A stretch of DNA of 64,000 nt from Neoechinorhynchus agilis (Eukaryota; Acanthocephala), in the NCBI GenBank assembly GCA_051530055.1, contig CM121342.1, positions 1,302,001-1,366,000 on the forward strand, written 5' to 3'. The position numbers and the translations under genes were made by a program. This document shows, one piece after another, positions 34,048 through 46,891 of the stretch; the stretch's first letter is position 1; each line of letters begins with the position of its first letter. Under the pieces are notes generated by a model that searched no databases, was not told the origin of the DNA, and was given only the letters and a program-made list of their open reading frames with translations.

Positions 34048-34484
34048 TGGTTATGTTTAAGCTTTTAATAAACTTAATTAGTCAACCTTCAGGATTGTGT
34101 GTGGAAAAGTATTTATTTTCAAAACCCTTGAGTGTTCATTACCTTAACAATGGGAACTTCAAATCAATCGGCTGTTACATTGAACTCCAGTGTGCTGAGT
34201 GGGACAAAGTTGTAATACCATGTGAGCTTTTTATACCGGAAGCGGTTATATTTTGTGCAAAGTGCTTTGAATTTTAAATTCCATGGAATTGCTTTATCTC
34301 TTTGTTCAAAGACGAGAATCGCATACCTGCAAGTACTTTTTGTATGTGAAGGAGGTAAATAATCGACGATGGTCGTCTTTCTCAAGTTTTCCATCCTTAA
34401 ATCATCAATAAAAATATTTGCTAATTGTGGTAATTTCGTTCTTATTATAAATGTCATGAAATCATTCACACTACCGCTCTGGAC

Positions 34485-35830
34485 CACTCAGTTGCCGTCC
34501 TTTTGTAACGGTTGAAAGGACGGATGCAGCGTTCCCTCGTTGCACAGCCAGACTAATGTTTTGTAGGAGGAATGCTCCTGATCTCTGATCGCCAGTGATT
34601 CGTCTCAATCTCTTAGACAATTGCTTGACCAGGTCCCACACCGCGGTAACAAACGACCCGAGCGCCTCGAAGCCAAAGGGAACAAAATAATGATTTCGAC
34701 TCAGGTCCCTGTATTTTGTCCTTTTGCGTTCCTCAGCGGCAGTTGCTGCCCCCTCCTGGTTTAATAGTGGCGAATTTTATGTTGCTGGCAGGGAATGGCG
34801 TCCCAGAAAAGGCATTTGCCTCCCCTCGCCACGGGAATACTGTGACACCGTCCGGTCTACGGCCATCGAGTCGGCAAAGATTGCTCGGCTCTCAGATGTT
34901 GGGCGCATTCACAGTATTCAGGGCACGATTAAGAAATGAGTTTACTTCAACGTGCCGTGAGCAATTCCGCCTGATTGCCGACATACGAGACCATGGCGTC
35001 CTAATGGTTCCAGGGTCGCTCCTTAACGGCTGCGATGGGATGTCGGTACTCCTAATCTGCATTCTTTACGGACTCGTCGGAGAGAAGAATACTCACAGAA
35101 GCGCTCGGGATAGCGTTGAGCCAAGCACCCGATTCTCTTGTAGAGACTGCCCCCCAATCAAGCTCGGTTCACCAGGTCACGAGAATCTTAAATTAGAGAG
35201 TTATGGATTCTCGCTACCAGGGGGTGAGTCCCAAACTGATTGTTTGCAACCATTGACGGGTACCTACTCGCTGCCCTGGATCTCCACACCAAAGATTAAG
35301 CGCCTACACGAAATCTTCATCCAAAGTGTAATTCTCGCCAAGAACGGGTTGAACTATTTTGCGGCTTGCTTTATGCGACCTAAAATTAGCTGGCAGAGAA
35401 ATATCGGCTGCTTTTCGGATACCCAAAAAGGCGGACGACAATGGCAAGGACGCTTGACGCCACGCCTCGTCCGACACCGTCTGGTCTAACTTTGCCAGCT
35501 TATCCTTATGTCTAAAAAGGCGCTGTGCGCAGCTTATACAACAATTTTGGAATGAAGAGGATGTTCTTGATCAGGAACAGAGCGTCGTGTGAAGATAATT
35601 CATTAATTCGTTCGCACAGCACCGAAAGTTGCGGTTGAAGATTGGCAATCGCAGAATCCGGAAGGATGTACAAACTTATAACCGTACGGTCTTGGGGCAT
35701 TGAGCGCAGACCAGCGCTTTCCAGACCGAAATCAATAGACTGTGTGTCCCCATCTGGCCGTGTATGGAAAAAATGTATCAAAAGACTACCAGCTGAGCCA
35801 TATATAAAAATTCTAAAAAATCGCTAATAG
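34485..35830 (-). mobile_element. LINE fragment: RT-thumb segment plus C-terminal domain
   Basis: Reading on the minus strand, 35781-35512 encodes LSSHDALFLIKNILFIPKLL and LYKLRTAPF, the well-known stretch after the RT core in this LINE type. 35276-34485 encodes the RPDG/VETLG C-terminal region as at 28.4 kb. Same order and strand, so one 5'-truncated, frame-broken insertion covers both. The segment 35706-35824 is also found as a separate short repeat at 54.4-54.9 kb. Confidence 0.6.
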
Positions 35831-36475
35831 CTTTTAAGTCAGATTGTTCCTCGTGTTCCGATATCAGGACCAAGAACGAAATCCTTAAGAGAACGTACTT
35901 TTTCATAGATCGTTTCCTTCGATTAAAAAATTACTTAAAGTTTTGGACTTTTATAAGGAAACAAGGATATGGTTGTCATATTTTATTTCATCAAATGATT
36001 CATCAATGCTTTTTCCAAGGTGCACAACCAACCTGCGATTGTTGCAGTAACCAACACGGTGATCTTTAGGTCAAAGGTGCCTGAAAATATTCGAACATTA
36101 AACATCGAATATTCACACTCATCCACCACAATAGAAGGTTTTTAGGTTTCAGAAAATTTGTAATATTTTGCGAAGTCAAATCTTGGACCAGAAAGATGTC
36201 AAGATAAACTTGATTGAATGGTGAAATTCCTATTTTAGAGCACTAATATTCAAGGTAGGACTTCTCCGGAAAGTCCACATCGTACGAAAAGTAATGTCGC
36301 CTAAAACTTAATAAACTGTTTAAAAAATTGAACAACCTTCGACCTTTAATAAAATAGATTAAAACGAAAAATTTAATAATAAATGATGTAACCTTGAAAA
36401 TGAGACAATGATTACACGACATTTTTCTTATTTCGCATAAAGGAAAGTTTTCAAGAACAATTTTGTTTCCTTGAA
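35831..36475. other. AT-rich spacer, nothing recognised
   Basis: No open frame of note and no repeat shared with the rest of the window was seen between the LINE fragment and the U6-derived array. Confidence 0.5.
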
Positions 36476-36479
36476 AAAT

Positions 36480-37218
36480 TCAGATTGCAATTTAAATTTC
36501 TACAAAAAAAGCCGGCAGCGATCGAACCTGTTCAAAAAATAAGGAACGCTTCACGATTTTAGGTTTCATCCTTACGCAGGCGCCACAGGGAAGCTTTCGG
36601 AAATAAATCGGAATAATAATCCATCAATACTAATTTAGATCGAAAAAGACGATCCTCGGTTAAAAAAGTACTTTTTTTAGAAAAAGGTGCTTCTCAAAAA
36701 AGAAAAGCCGCAGTTGCAATGGATCGACTTTGAAATCTCAATAGTTAGAAAAGCTGACGGCGATCGAAACTGTTCAAAGAATATGGAACGCTTCACGATT
36801 TTGCGTGTCATCCTTGCGCAGGGGACACAGAGAGCTTTCCCGAAACTACTAGGAATAATAATTGATCAGTACTAGTTAATATCGAAAAAGACGATCCTCG
36901 GTTAAAAACGTGCTTTTTTTTATAAAAATTTGTTTTAAAAAAAATAAAAAAGTTAAATTGAAATCGATCGACTCATTGAAATCTCAATAATTAAAAAAAG
37001 CTGGCAGCGATCGAAACTGTTCAACAAATATTGAACGCTTCACAATTTTGCATGTCATCCTTGCGCAGGGGCCACACAGAAGCTTTCGGAAATAAATCGG
37101 AATAATAATTGATAAATACTAATTTATATTGAAAAAGACGATCCTCGGTTTAAAACGTGCTTTTTTAGAAAAAGTTGTTTCTGAAAAAAGAAAAAAGTTA
37201 GAATTATAATCGATCGAC
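36480..37218 (-). repeat. three tandem units (about 243 bp) carrying the 3' half of U6 snRNA
   Basis: Each unit holds, on the minus strand, the U6 3' region (GCGCAAGGATGACACGCAAA, then TCGTGAAGCGTTCC) with small changes, centred near 36541, 36783 and 37030. The sequence after it equals the 3' flank of the full U6 at 53564. The 5' half of U6 is missing in every unit. The array ends abruptly at a LINE tail at 37219. Confidence 0.8.
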
Positions 37219-37437
37219 TCTTTGAAATCTGGAGTGGAGACTCTTGGTGCGCTGGGTAGCTCGGCACTTAGATTTACGAAGGAATTATCGAGTAGACTCC
37301 AGGCCAAGACAGGAAATACAAGAGCTGGTGCCTTACTGCGCCAAAAGATTGGTCTCGCGATCAAAAGAGGAAACGCAGCGACCGCGGTCGCGACCATTAA
37401 GGGGAGAGCGATGCCTTTTCATCGTGGACGGTGGTGA
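37219..37437 (+). mobile_element. LINE 3'-end fragment (VETLG tail)
   Basis: Encodes GVETLGALGSSALRFTKELS and GLAIKRGNAATAVATIKG, the C-terminal end of the LINE polyprotein, fused directly to the U6-derived array. It is diverged from the 28.4-kb copy, so it is a separate insertion. Confidence 0.65.
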
Positions 37438-37439
37438 TT

Positions 37440-38074
37440 GTTAAAACGTTTTGTTGTTGTGCGTGTAAATGATAAACCTTTTTTGCTCAAAAAAAAGAAA
37501 AAAATCGTTATCTTTAAAAATAAAAAATATAACCAATATGTTATAAAATCGGATCTTTTAATATGAAAGACAATTTTACTTGATGCAGGTTCTTTATGAT
37601 TGGCTTTTCGTACTCATATACTTTCTTATAGTGTGAAGATTAAAATATTAATGTTTTATATGAGTGAAAAAATCGAATTCATTTAATAAATTATTTCATT
37701 TTTTTCGGCCATATAAAAAGCAAGACCAACTTAAAGGTTTTCGAATATAAGTCTTTATTAGAGTCCGTAATTATACTGGGCACTTTCGACGTTGATATTT
37801 TACAAATACTGAACAGCCATTAGAACCGTACTACTTAAATACTAAAATTCTATTTTGAAATTCTGACGTGTTCACCGAAAAAATCATCTTTTAAAAATTG
37901 TATTTAACAAAAGAAAGACCTATCTTTCGAATTGAAAACTAATTATCAACGATGCCTTGAAGTAGTATTATGTAATTATTTTTTTCATTTTGAGTTTTAA
38001 TTTACTAGTGTGACTGTCTCAACTCCTATAATTCTCATATATTCTCAATAAAGATATAGTTTATATAAAAACCT
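37440..38074. other. AT-rich spacer
   Basis: No gene-like frame or recognisable repeat. Confidence 0.5.
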
Positions 38075-38471
38075 TTACATTTGTAAACTCATCAGACGAA
38101 ATGTTATTCCTTTAGACGGTGTTTCGTGGAAAGATTGTGGAGCATTGTTGTGCTTTCCAAGAACCTGTATCAAAAATCCAGTGTATTTTTTATCCATAGA
38201 CTCTCTGATACTCATGACAATATCACAAAAGAGTCCATCCATAAGTTCAAGCTAAAAGTTTTAGTTTTACTAGATAATCGAAGATAATTTCTAGCCTTAC
38301 GGTAATAAAAGATTGATGAACTCCATCAACAAATAATTGCAAAACGTGCTTTCTCACAATAAGATGTTCGAAAATTGACCCACCAATCTCTTTACATATG
38401 ATCTTCTTTGATTTGTCCACAATGCCTTGGACTATTGCTGTGTTTAAAAAAGTCTCTGGTTGGGTATTCAT
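38075..38471 (-). CDS. diverged paralog of the 103-aa protein (115 aa, two exons)
   Basis: Exon 1 38471-38301 (171 nt, exactly the length in the other copies), intron 38300-38252 with GTAAGG donor and CTTTTAG acceptor, exon 2 38251-38075. The protein starts MNTQPETFLNTAIVQ and keeps DKSKKIICKEI, HLIVRKH, FITLELMDGLFCDI and SIRES from the family. The C-terminus is longer and different. Nucleotides have drifted much more than between copies A-D, yet frame, length and splice point are kept, which argues for selection on the protein. Function unknown. Confidence 0.7.
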
Positions 38472-39455
38472 GTGATCACTAGAAGCTTTATATTAGTGAT
38501 TTTAAATGCTCACCTGCTTAAACTGAGTCGATAAATATATTTGTCACTATGGATACTGTTGAAATTTTCTATCATATACCCTAATACTTACGAGTTTTGA
38601 GATTTTAGAATTCATGATTTAGCACATTTCATATTTTATGCATTTTTATTGGATGTGATCTAATTTAGTTAACCATTAATATAACACCATCTTGCTTCAA
38701 CTAGTTCATATCGACTGACCTTATGGAAATTTTTGTAATGTTAAGTTGACTAGTCGATCAAAAATACAAAAACATTTTGGTTAATGGAATATGATTATAG
38801 TTTTCATTTGTATAAAAAATGAAAAAAAAACATAATATATTTTTAACAATTCAAACAATCTGTTTGAAGCACACTCACCACCTCCCGCCAATTATATTTT
38901 ACACAAAATTTTATCTTCTGGATTATACATTTCTATGTCGAGATCATCGGACGCTTTTTCCGCTTCAATAATTTGAGAGATCGAAGCTCTCAGATACCAT
39001 TTAAAACCCCGCAGCGCTCTTAAAGTTTGGGCAATCATTAATATGACAATGAGCGAAATCTATTCGATTTTGATATTATGAACTTGGCTACTTAAGTAGT
39101 CTCTTAAATTTCAGCTATATTCATTTATCCGTGTTACATAACTCTCTAAATATGCATAAAAAGAGCTTTATGAATGTTTCTTATGGGAATAATATCAAAA
39201 ATCGATGATTAAAGAAATTTAAAAGTAATAATTCTCCAACAAAATCACCTCTTGGCGTACTAAGGAGAGCAATTGTACTTTTAAGTGTTTTATTGAAAAA
39301 CGAAATTTGTTAAAAAGCGCGTCGTTGTAACGAAAAATATCGGAATAAAATGCATAATTCCAAATTCATGTCAAGAGTTCATTTATTTCCATTTAGGTTA
39401 CAAAAGACGAAAGGAACTATCTTTATTGATAACTTTCATAGTTGTTTATTACTTT
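38472..39455. other. AT-rich spacer
   Basis: No convincing gene or shared repeat before arm D begins at 39456. Confidence 0.5.
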
Positions 39456-39848
39456 AAAAAACGTGTTCAAATGTTCAAAAACACAGTTCTCCTACGTGAC
39501 GAAAGAGGAACTAAAATGGACGAATTGTTTTTATTCGGTTAAATTGAGACAATAGAATAGTTGGTATTTTGAACGAAGACTTCACGCAATTTAATTTTAC
39601 GTCATTGATCTCCCGAGAAACTTCTGGATCCATGCTATCGATGCTTGAATTGCAATCTGATTTCACATCACCGGACACCTTTCTTTGGTCGGTTCTTTGT
39701 CTTGTTGGTGAAGTCTTTTTTCTTCGATGCTTCGAATTTGTTTCATTATCCGCGTCCTCCTGCAGTTACATTGCATGTTTTCTTAAATCTTTTGGGTTGA
39801 GATTCCTCTTTTATTTTGATTACAATTCGATTCGTTATTTGGAAACAT

Positions 39849-40608
39849 TTAACTCAAGATATCTATCAGTCCGGCCTTTCGTATTTCGTTAAAGCTAATT
39901 TTTCCTTTTAGAATATCTTCAAAAGCATTCTTTGCCCGAGCGCCACTTATGACTTTGTAACTTGAGTCCAGGCTCATCATCAACCGTCGACGGAGAATAA
40001 TGAGTTTTGACGGTTTTGCGATAGTTGATTTGGAGGTTACGGTGCTTTTATCTATTAACTTATTCCAACTTTGATCTTGAACACCGCGTATCTTTGTGGA
40101 GGTCCCAGGTTGATGTTCTTCATTTGCGCGTTTCTTGGTCTCAGTATCGGTCCAATTCTGTTTTAAATCCTTTTTCGCATTGTCAAAAACTGATTTAATT
40201 TTAGAGGCCAATTGTTTTATGAGATCTTCGAGAATTGCATTGTCCTTAATTTGTTTTATCCGGTATAAAATCCGTATTAGTTTCGATTCGCAGTATTCGG
40301 CCATTGTCGCATTCATTTGAAGAACTTTATGCAAGATACCGGATACCTATTTCTTGTTTTCGACTTTGTAATCTTCGTTCAATGCCATTCCAAGCTTTCT
40401 AGGAAGCCCCCGAAGATGATTTCCGAACATTTTACACGGTGGATCTTCTTTGTTCGGTACCTTCCTTTTGGCCATTTCTTTATCTATGTCTTGAAGTAGT
40501 CGTTCCCAAGTTGATGGCGCAAAATTTACAGTTGGAAACTTCTTGTATTTTGGTAGTCTGCTGTGGTTTGCTACCAATATTTTCTTGAATTGTATCCTCA
40601 ATTTAAGG
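39849..40608 (-). CDS. unrecognised protein, two frames in tandem, copy D
   Basis: Inverted copy of 24420-25179 with the same two-frame arrangement; the 161-aa product appears identical. Here the upstream frame begins about 20 codons earlier because of one base difference (RIQFKKI). Confidence 0.4.
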
Positions 40609-41096
40609 AGGAACCAGTTTATACTCGAGGGCTATTCATTGCTAGTATTTTGCTCGACCATTTTGGAACAATTCACAATTAAGAATAGCGTAAACTGTAA
40701 CCGATTAAATCAATAATTCTCGTAGATTCCGTTTCGGAAACAAGTTTGTGTGTAATTTCTTGTTTTTATTTAAAATATTTTTTTCATTTTCATACACGTT
40801 ATTTTCATTGCTTGCCTTTTCGTTTTCAAATCTCTAAGATTTTGAAATAATTATCACATATCAGTAAAACAAAAACATAAGAAAATACTCAATGAGAAAG
40901 GATTGCTCAAATTTCCTGAAGAGCAGGAAACAGCCATTAATGAAAAGTGAAGTTTTTCATTTGATATCAATTCACAATTGAGCCCCAATTAACAATCAAC
41001 TAAATCGTCTGAACAAACTGAAGATATAAATGACGCTGCCGTTGACGTTGATTCAAACGAAGATAGGCTAATCGAGTATCGAACGCCACTTTTTAT

Positions 41097-41956
41097 CAGC
41101 TGATTTTCAAACTTCATTAGAGGCTAAGAGTCAAATTGAAATCGTTAGTAACTTGAGTGAGATTTCCATCTCGTATATTCGGCTAAAGTTCACATCGAGT
41201 ACAGACAACTTTGTTTTTGTGATCCACTCAACTGGCCAAGACCAACTCTTATGGCTAAATATTCTGCTGCGCAGTAACGTGAGACGATTTCACGTGCTAC
41301 GAAATGAAATCAGAAGCTCATGTTTCTATGTAGTCAATGCTACCTTTTACAGAACAAAGTTCAATTGTCCTGTAGCTGAGAGCGGACCAATGCTTGCTCG
41401 TATTGTAGATTTTGGTGGAAGCGTCAGAATCTGGGATGATTTCATATTTGAATGTCCTGAAGTGGTTAAGTATTTTCCGGAAATAGCTTTCCACTGTAAA
41501 CTCTCGGGCGTCAATTTCAGCATTAACGATTATCCGTTTGGGGTTCAAATTCTCATGGGAATGGCTATGGTAGGTGCATTTAAAGTTAGCTGTGTACAAG
41601 ATGATGATAGGAACCAGCCCGTTGATCTCGTCCAATTGTGGAAAGTTCATGGACAGTTTAAAGTAGATCCTGAAAACTTTATTCAAGTCGACCAAAATAT
41701 GTTCATTTCCTTCTTAGGTGCTTTATTTACAAAATACTTAAGATTTAAGATACCACTTAAATCGCCGGTCGTACGAGAAGTTTCGGCGTTTACATGCTTG
41801 AATCTGTTCGAGATCCAACCCATGAAAGCCATCGAAAATCAATCAATAAGCTTTCAATTTCAAGATCGATTAATTACGAACAGAAGAGAGCAATCGAAGA
41901 TAACACAAAACTCGAGTTTGGCGATGTTTTCCCCCCCGGATTGTTGTTGGTATTGA
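41097..41956 (+). CDS. Tudor-domain protein exon, copy D
   Basis: Inverted copy of 23028-23887. The only residue difference I see is IFECPEV for IFDCPEV inside the Tudor domain. The TTTTTATCAG acceptor is kept at 41096. Confidence 0.6.
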
Positions 41957-42394
41957 TCATTTATTTAAAATATTTCCTAAGCTTTTTGCTTACCTCTTCA
42001 GTTATATCTACAAATTAAGCTAAAGTCAAAATTGGACTATAGGCGTGGATCCGGGGGTTCGCCAAGCCGTACCAGCTGCGGCGTGGACTTCGGACGAGCA
42101 TTAATAATACAGCCTATTGCTAATTTATGGAGGAGAATGGTAATGGAGGCAATATACTTCACAGGGAATGTAACCGTGGACGGTAACAAAGCGAATCATA
42201 TGCTGGTACTTCCGAAAATTCTTGACAAAACGAAAACGTTAGACGCGGATCCACGCCTGTAGTCCAATTTTGACTTGTAGCTTAATTTGTAGATATAACT
42301 GAAGAGGTAAGCAAAAAGCTTACGAAATATTTTAAAATAAATGATCAACACCACCAACAACAATCCGGGGGAAAAACATCACCAAACTCGAATC
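41912..42394. repeat. interrupted palindrome with GIY-YIG/RT-tail-like fragment, copy D
   Basis: Same structure as 22590-23072; the fragment lies on the plus strand at 42032-42262 with one residue changed (QPIANL for QPDANL). Confidence 0.35.
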
Positions 42395-42743
42395 AAATTC
42401 ACCCCGACGACAATTCTCTATGATATAACACAAAATGAAGTTTTCGATAAACGAATTATTGGTAAGGATCAAACTACGATCGTTCCAACTACGTTGCGGC
42501 GATCGTATCAAAGAAAATGATGACAAACTTCGACTGAGCAATTTTATCCACAATTTTCCAATGCAATTTGTGTTTTGTACCAAAACCTTAGCCTGCGTTG
42601 CATGCGTTCAATCGCCTCGCAAGTTCGACGTTTAGAGAGAAGATGCAATAAAATCTTAATTTCGATTATATCAAAGTGTTAAACAGGTATTACTCGGGTC
42701 TTGCCAAACAAACAATCGTTGATCGAGCAGAATTGAAGGATAG

Positions 42744-43104
42744 TCATATTTACGGGGTCCATCTAATAATAGCACGTTTATTTGTTAATTAAAAAAGAAT
42801 ATGTCCCATGTATCTTTTGGTTATTGTCCGAGAGTGAATGTATTGTAGGCGATTGTCAAGATAAGAGGCCAGCCAGTTGATCCACCACAAGTTGAGACCC
42901 AAAATCGGAACAAGCCTGAAGAAGTAGCCGAATGGAATGAATCGGGCGAAATGAGAGGGATTATCGTCGGGGAAGCGTAGGAGAGTGTCGTAAATGCAAA
43001 GTCCGTTGCCGAAGATAGTTCAATTTTTTCGGATATCATAACCTGGAATGAACCAGTGGAAAGATCTAACCTAGAAAACTCACGGGCAAACAATTACCGC
43101 CAGT
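42744..43104. repeat. old relative of the satellite monomer, copy D
   Basis: Inverted copy of 21880-22240, including the AGCACGTTTATTTGTTAATT box that resembles the satellite's AT-rich box. Confidence 0.45.
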
Positions 43105-43341
43105 CCCGAGGACTTCAAGATTTACAATCTTGCAGCTCCGAGATACTACTGGATCTGTCGGTGCTAGTTAAAATATTGAGAAGCTTACAACTTCCACTCT
43201 ATCGCTAAATGCTTAAGTGTTTTGTTGAGAGTTAGCATTGCTTAGATAATTAATACTAAAGGGTTTTAAAAATAAACACTCTTCCATAAACAATCCTGGA
43301 GTTTGACAAATTAAGTTTATTAAAAGCTTAAAGATTATCCA

Positions 43342-43569
43342 TTAATCACGGTCCTGTAAAGTTATTTTGGTTGCCTCCAGACATACCTCCCAAAAAATAT
43401 TCCGCTGGAAGCACTCCACGGCGGTATAAACCACCAGCACATCGCCTAAATTAGAATTAGTTAGTATTCTAGAACAAAGAAATAAATACATTATAAAGGC
43501 GGCCAGCAGACCAAAGAGTATAGTAATGCCACCAATCCCTAATGAAATATATAACCAGAGAAGATCCAT
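43342..43569 (-). CDS. 75-aa membrane peptide, copy D
   Basis: Identical product to 21415-21642, on the opposite strand within arm D. Confidence 0.5.
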   Translation of the reverse strand: MDLLWLYISLGIGGITILFGLLAAFIMYLFLCSRILTNSNLGDVLVVYTAVECFQRNIFWEVCLEATKITLQDRD

Positions 43570-43915
43570 CTTCTAAGTGATATAAAGTCCGTAAGGGTCT
43601 AGAGTAGTTGGTAAAGATTTTCAAGTCTAACCTAAAAACGAATTGCGTTGGTGAAACCGTAAAATAAATGTCAAAAAGTCATCTCGTAATACAAAAATAC
43701 GAAAACAAAGAAAAAATAAAATTCGTCTTGGTGTTAAAAACTTCAACTACTTAAATGTTGTGTATATCGAGGAACCTTCCAATAATTTGATCGCATTTAC
43801 TACAGAATATTAACTCTAGACTTTATTTTTCCCAATAAATATTTGCAGAAGTGTCGCCCTTGTTTGAAGATTAAATTGTTTATGTTTGCATCTGGCGTTA
43901 AAATTAAATTTTTTT

Positions 43916-44051
43916 ATTGGTTCCAATATTTCGGCACAATCTTATTTCTTTATCAAGGTTGCTTGTAAGTTTTGAAATATGTAAGTTCGTCTATAGCAAA
44001 ACCTACGAGCAACTTTGATAAAGGCATAAGATTCTGCCGAAATATTGGAAC
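43916..44051. repeat. foldback element, copy D
   Basis: Inverted-arm copy of the element at 20933-21068. Confidence 0.55.
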
Positions 44052-44862
44052 AAATAAATTCTTTTAATTTAAAACTATTATCTTCCAAATAAAAAAATTG
44101 ATGCTTAGAAAGGCTATGAATATGCTATGAAAATAAGGCATGACAAAGTTAATTAAACCGAATTGGAGCTTTGTCGAGATATTGATACTTTGTAAACACT
44201 TCAGATCGCATTTAACCTTAGATTAAATCGATGGCTGTCATTTATGTCATCTTTAAGATAATAATCGTTTCAAGTTTTTTACAGTTCATAATATTTATTG
44301 TGATTTATTGTAATGCTGACATGCTAATTTCTCGATTAAGACAGTCTCACATTACCGCGATGACTAATGTTTCACTGATGAAAATGCTAGAAATAGACCG
44401 ATTCAAAAATGAAATTATTTATTAATTGTAGTTTTTCTGCTTTATAAATACAAAAACAATTAAAGTAGTCTTTCTTAGATAAATGCATAAATCAAATTTC
44501 TTAAGTATTTCAAGCTCCCATAAAAGTTCTCAGTCTTCAAAATAACCATTTTATGAGATTTAAAAGTTGTAAGAATAAAGTGTTTGCTCAATTCAAATCC
44601 AAAGTTTTTAGAAACAAAAAATGACTACGTCGTGAAGACGAACATAAATTTGCGAATGAAATCACGTGCCTCCATCACCGACCCTTGAAACGAATCTCAT
44701 TGGCTACAAGCTAAAAAAAGGGCAATACGAATAAAGTACATTCATGCAAAAAAGGGTTTATATCTTCTGGAGAAAAAAGTGTTCAGATAAACGTATAGAA
44801 AAGTATTCATTTTCTTGCTCCTTCAAATTTTGCTTAAAAAACCGATCGCACTTTTTCGTAAG

Positions 44863-45222
44863 ATGTATTCTCCATCGGACACATATTTAAATACGGAAAT
44901 AATCCAAGAATGCGTCAACAAGTCTAAAAATATTATTTGTAAGGAAATTCGAGTTACAAGATATTCTCATCTTATCGTTCGAAAGCACATTATTCGTCCT
45001 TGCATAGAAGGCGTACGTCCAACTGTCATAACGGTAAACCTCAGTTTTTTAAATCTTGATGAAAATTCCAATTTCTTTTAGCTTGAACTCATCGATGGTC
45101 GTTTCTGTGATATTTTAATGAATATCAGAGAATCCAGTGAAGGAATATTCACTGGGTATTTTATGCACGTTTTGGCATTGAACAGCGCCCGTCCACCTTC
45201 ATTTGTAGAAAGACGCGACTAA
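44863..45222 (+). CDS. two-exon 103-aa protein, copy D
   Basis: Exon 1 44863-45033, 48-nt intron, exon 2 45082-45222. The product appears identical to copy A. Its usual neighbour, the four-TM gene, is absent because arm D ends 165 bp after the stop. Confidence 0.65.
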
Positions 45223-45425
45223 AAAGTTGCGTTTGAAATTAACCCAAGACAAATATTTGAACAAAAAAATTCATAACTTACAATTTTCAACAAAAATTGT
45301 AATTGAATCATGCTAAATGTTTAATTATTATTTGTAAATATTGTTTACTTGTATCTAATAAATCCCCTAATAAATATGTAAAATTAACCTTGGATTTGTA
45401 TAATTGACAACGACAGATAAATTGT

Positions 45426-45778
45426 TTCAGGCCAGCAAACGATACTTCATTAACTTTTACCATACAAGAAAACATGGCAATCACTTGCTTGCATTCGATG
45501 AAAAAGAATATTCGGCCGTGCCCAAAGAAAAATTATTGGCCGTGAAAAAGGGCACACCTAAAAAACATAAAATTGATGACTGCTCATTTAGTCTCGCTTT
45601 TGGACTAGGCCTTGGCGTGGCTTGCTTAATCCCTGCGACATGCAAGTGCTGTGCCAAAACCGACAGCATAAGAATCAACGGGTTCGATTGTCCCAAAACG
45701 ATAGCCAAGACTATGGTCTCTCATCGAGCCGGTCGATTTAACCAGAGACGGCGAAAAAGACCGTCCCGTGGGAAATAG
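45426..45778 (+). CDS. basic protein with one hydrophobic/Cys segment, probable last exon
   Basis: A TTGTTTCAG acceptor at about 45430 precedes an open frame to a stop at 45778. It encodes KRYFINFYHTRKHGNHLL, then a hydrophobic stretch LAFGLGLGVACLIPATCKCC and a strongly basic end RRRKRPSRGK. The codon pattern and length look coding. It starts 40 bp after the arm D breakpoint, so upstream exons may have been cut away by the rearrangement. No family recognised. Confidence 0.4.
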
Positions 45779-45779
45779 G

Positions 45780-46162
45780 TCGTCTCCTTTGCACTTCATC
45801 TACCCCCGAATGAAAATTGATTGAATACATTTATTTGATCATCAAAAAAACGTTGCCTATTTTTCTAGAGCAAATTGTCCCTTGCAGTTTCAGGAGTTCG
45901 CCGCTTTTACATTTTCCAACCATTCGCCATTGAGAGGATTGATGCTTTCGGACCAAGCGCCCCATAATTTTTAATATATGTAGGAAAATTGTTAGCCGAT
46001 CAACAATAACACCGTGCAGCCAACTATTTTTGTGGGAGAATCAGCCTTGGGATTTCCAAAAGGATCAAAGCAATGGAGGGTAAACATATTCCTCCGTTTC
46101 GATCGGTACTTTTATAGATTATTTGCAAACTCAATATAAAGTCCCGGTTTTTAAAAAAAATT
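45780..46162. other. unique spacer
   Basis: Unique sequence between two short unrecognised genes, no clear signal. Confidence 0.45.
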
Positions 46163-46473
46163 ATGAAAGTGATTAAATACCCGTTTTCGCCGCGTAGTTT
46201 GCGGGTTGCTGAAATTTCGAGCAAGCATTTCAGCCAAAGCAGCGATCATATAAGACCCAATGAATTTTATGAGATTGCATGTGTTCCTCAGGTACGCGAG
46301 ATCGCCGTTCCTTTGGCTCAGGGACCGTATGTCCACCTGCACTCGAGACTTATCTCAATAAAATATCTCTTTTATTCCTTAGGGGGAGTATGATCACCAC
46401 ATCTCCAACTCTATCGTCCCGATGGAACGGCGATATTCGGATTTTAGAGTACTTTAGTCATTATTGCGACTAA
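46163..46473 (+). CDS. small two-exon gene, 84 aa, unrecognised
   Basis: Exon 1 46163-46326 and exon 2 46383-46473 join in frame over a 56-nt intron with strong sites (GTATGT donor, TTCCTTAG acceptor). The product begins MKVIKYPFSPRSLRV, includes RPNEFYEIACVPQVRE and ends ILEYFSHYCD. It lies in the unique region between arms D and C. It could be the end of a longer gene. No domain recognised. Confidence 0.45.
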
Positions 46474-46891
46474 AACGTCTAAATTGAAGTCTTGTCTTAA
46501 AATTGACATCTAGGTGGGCTGCTGTAATGATAAAGAAAATCTTTATTTTGAGCCTTCGTCGTCTTACGCCTCCTTCAGGAATCTACGAAATCAATGTCGT
46601 TACTTTAACTCACTTCACATCGCCGCGCGCCTTTGTAAATTAATGAAGAATGTGTAAAATGTGAAAAGCTCGAAAATAAAGATTTCTTTTTTCTTTATCC
46701 ATAGAATTCTACCCAAATGTCCATTTAATTTTCGACGTCTCTTTTTACTGCTTTCCAATGTCAATACAAGTAGTCGCGATGGCTACATTGCAGTTGTTTA
46801 GTTTTGCATTTCAAGCAGAAAAAACTTCCTTAATAGTTATTGGTAACATTAGATATTTCGACTTCGAATTAAATAATTTTTGCCGTTATAG

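Larger units (their letters stand above)
39456..45387. repeat. segmental duplication arm D, inverted partner of 19597-26553
   Basis: Match to A ends at ATGTAAAATTAA near 45387 on the right and near GAACACGTTT at 39456 on the left. It lacks the 985-bp segment found in A and lacks the four-TM gene, whose A-side neighbour lies just past the breakpoint. Confidence 0.9.

Noticed and set aside
34047-34277. 76-codon frame overlapping the 75-aa gene stop as TAATG (also at 29406-29636 and 50686-50916)
   Set aside because: It contains the likely polyadenylation signal, is cut to a few codons in the 21.4-kb copy, and the three copies are too recent to show selection.
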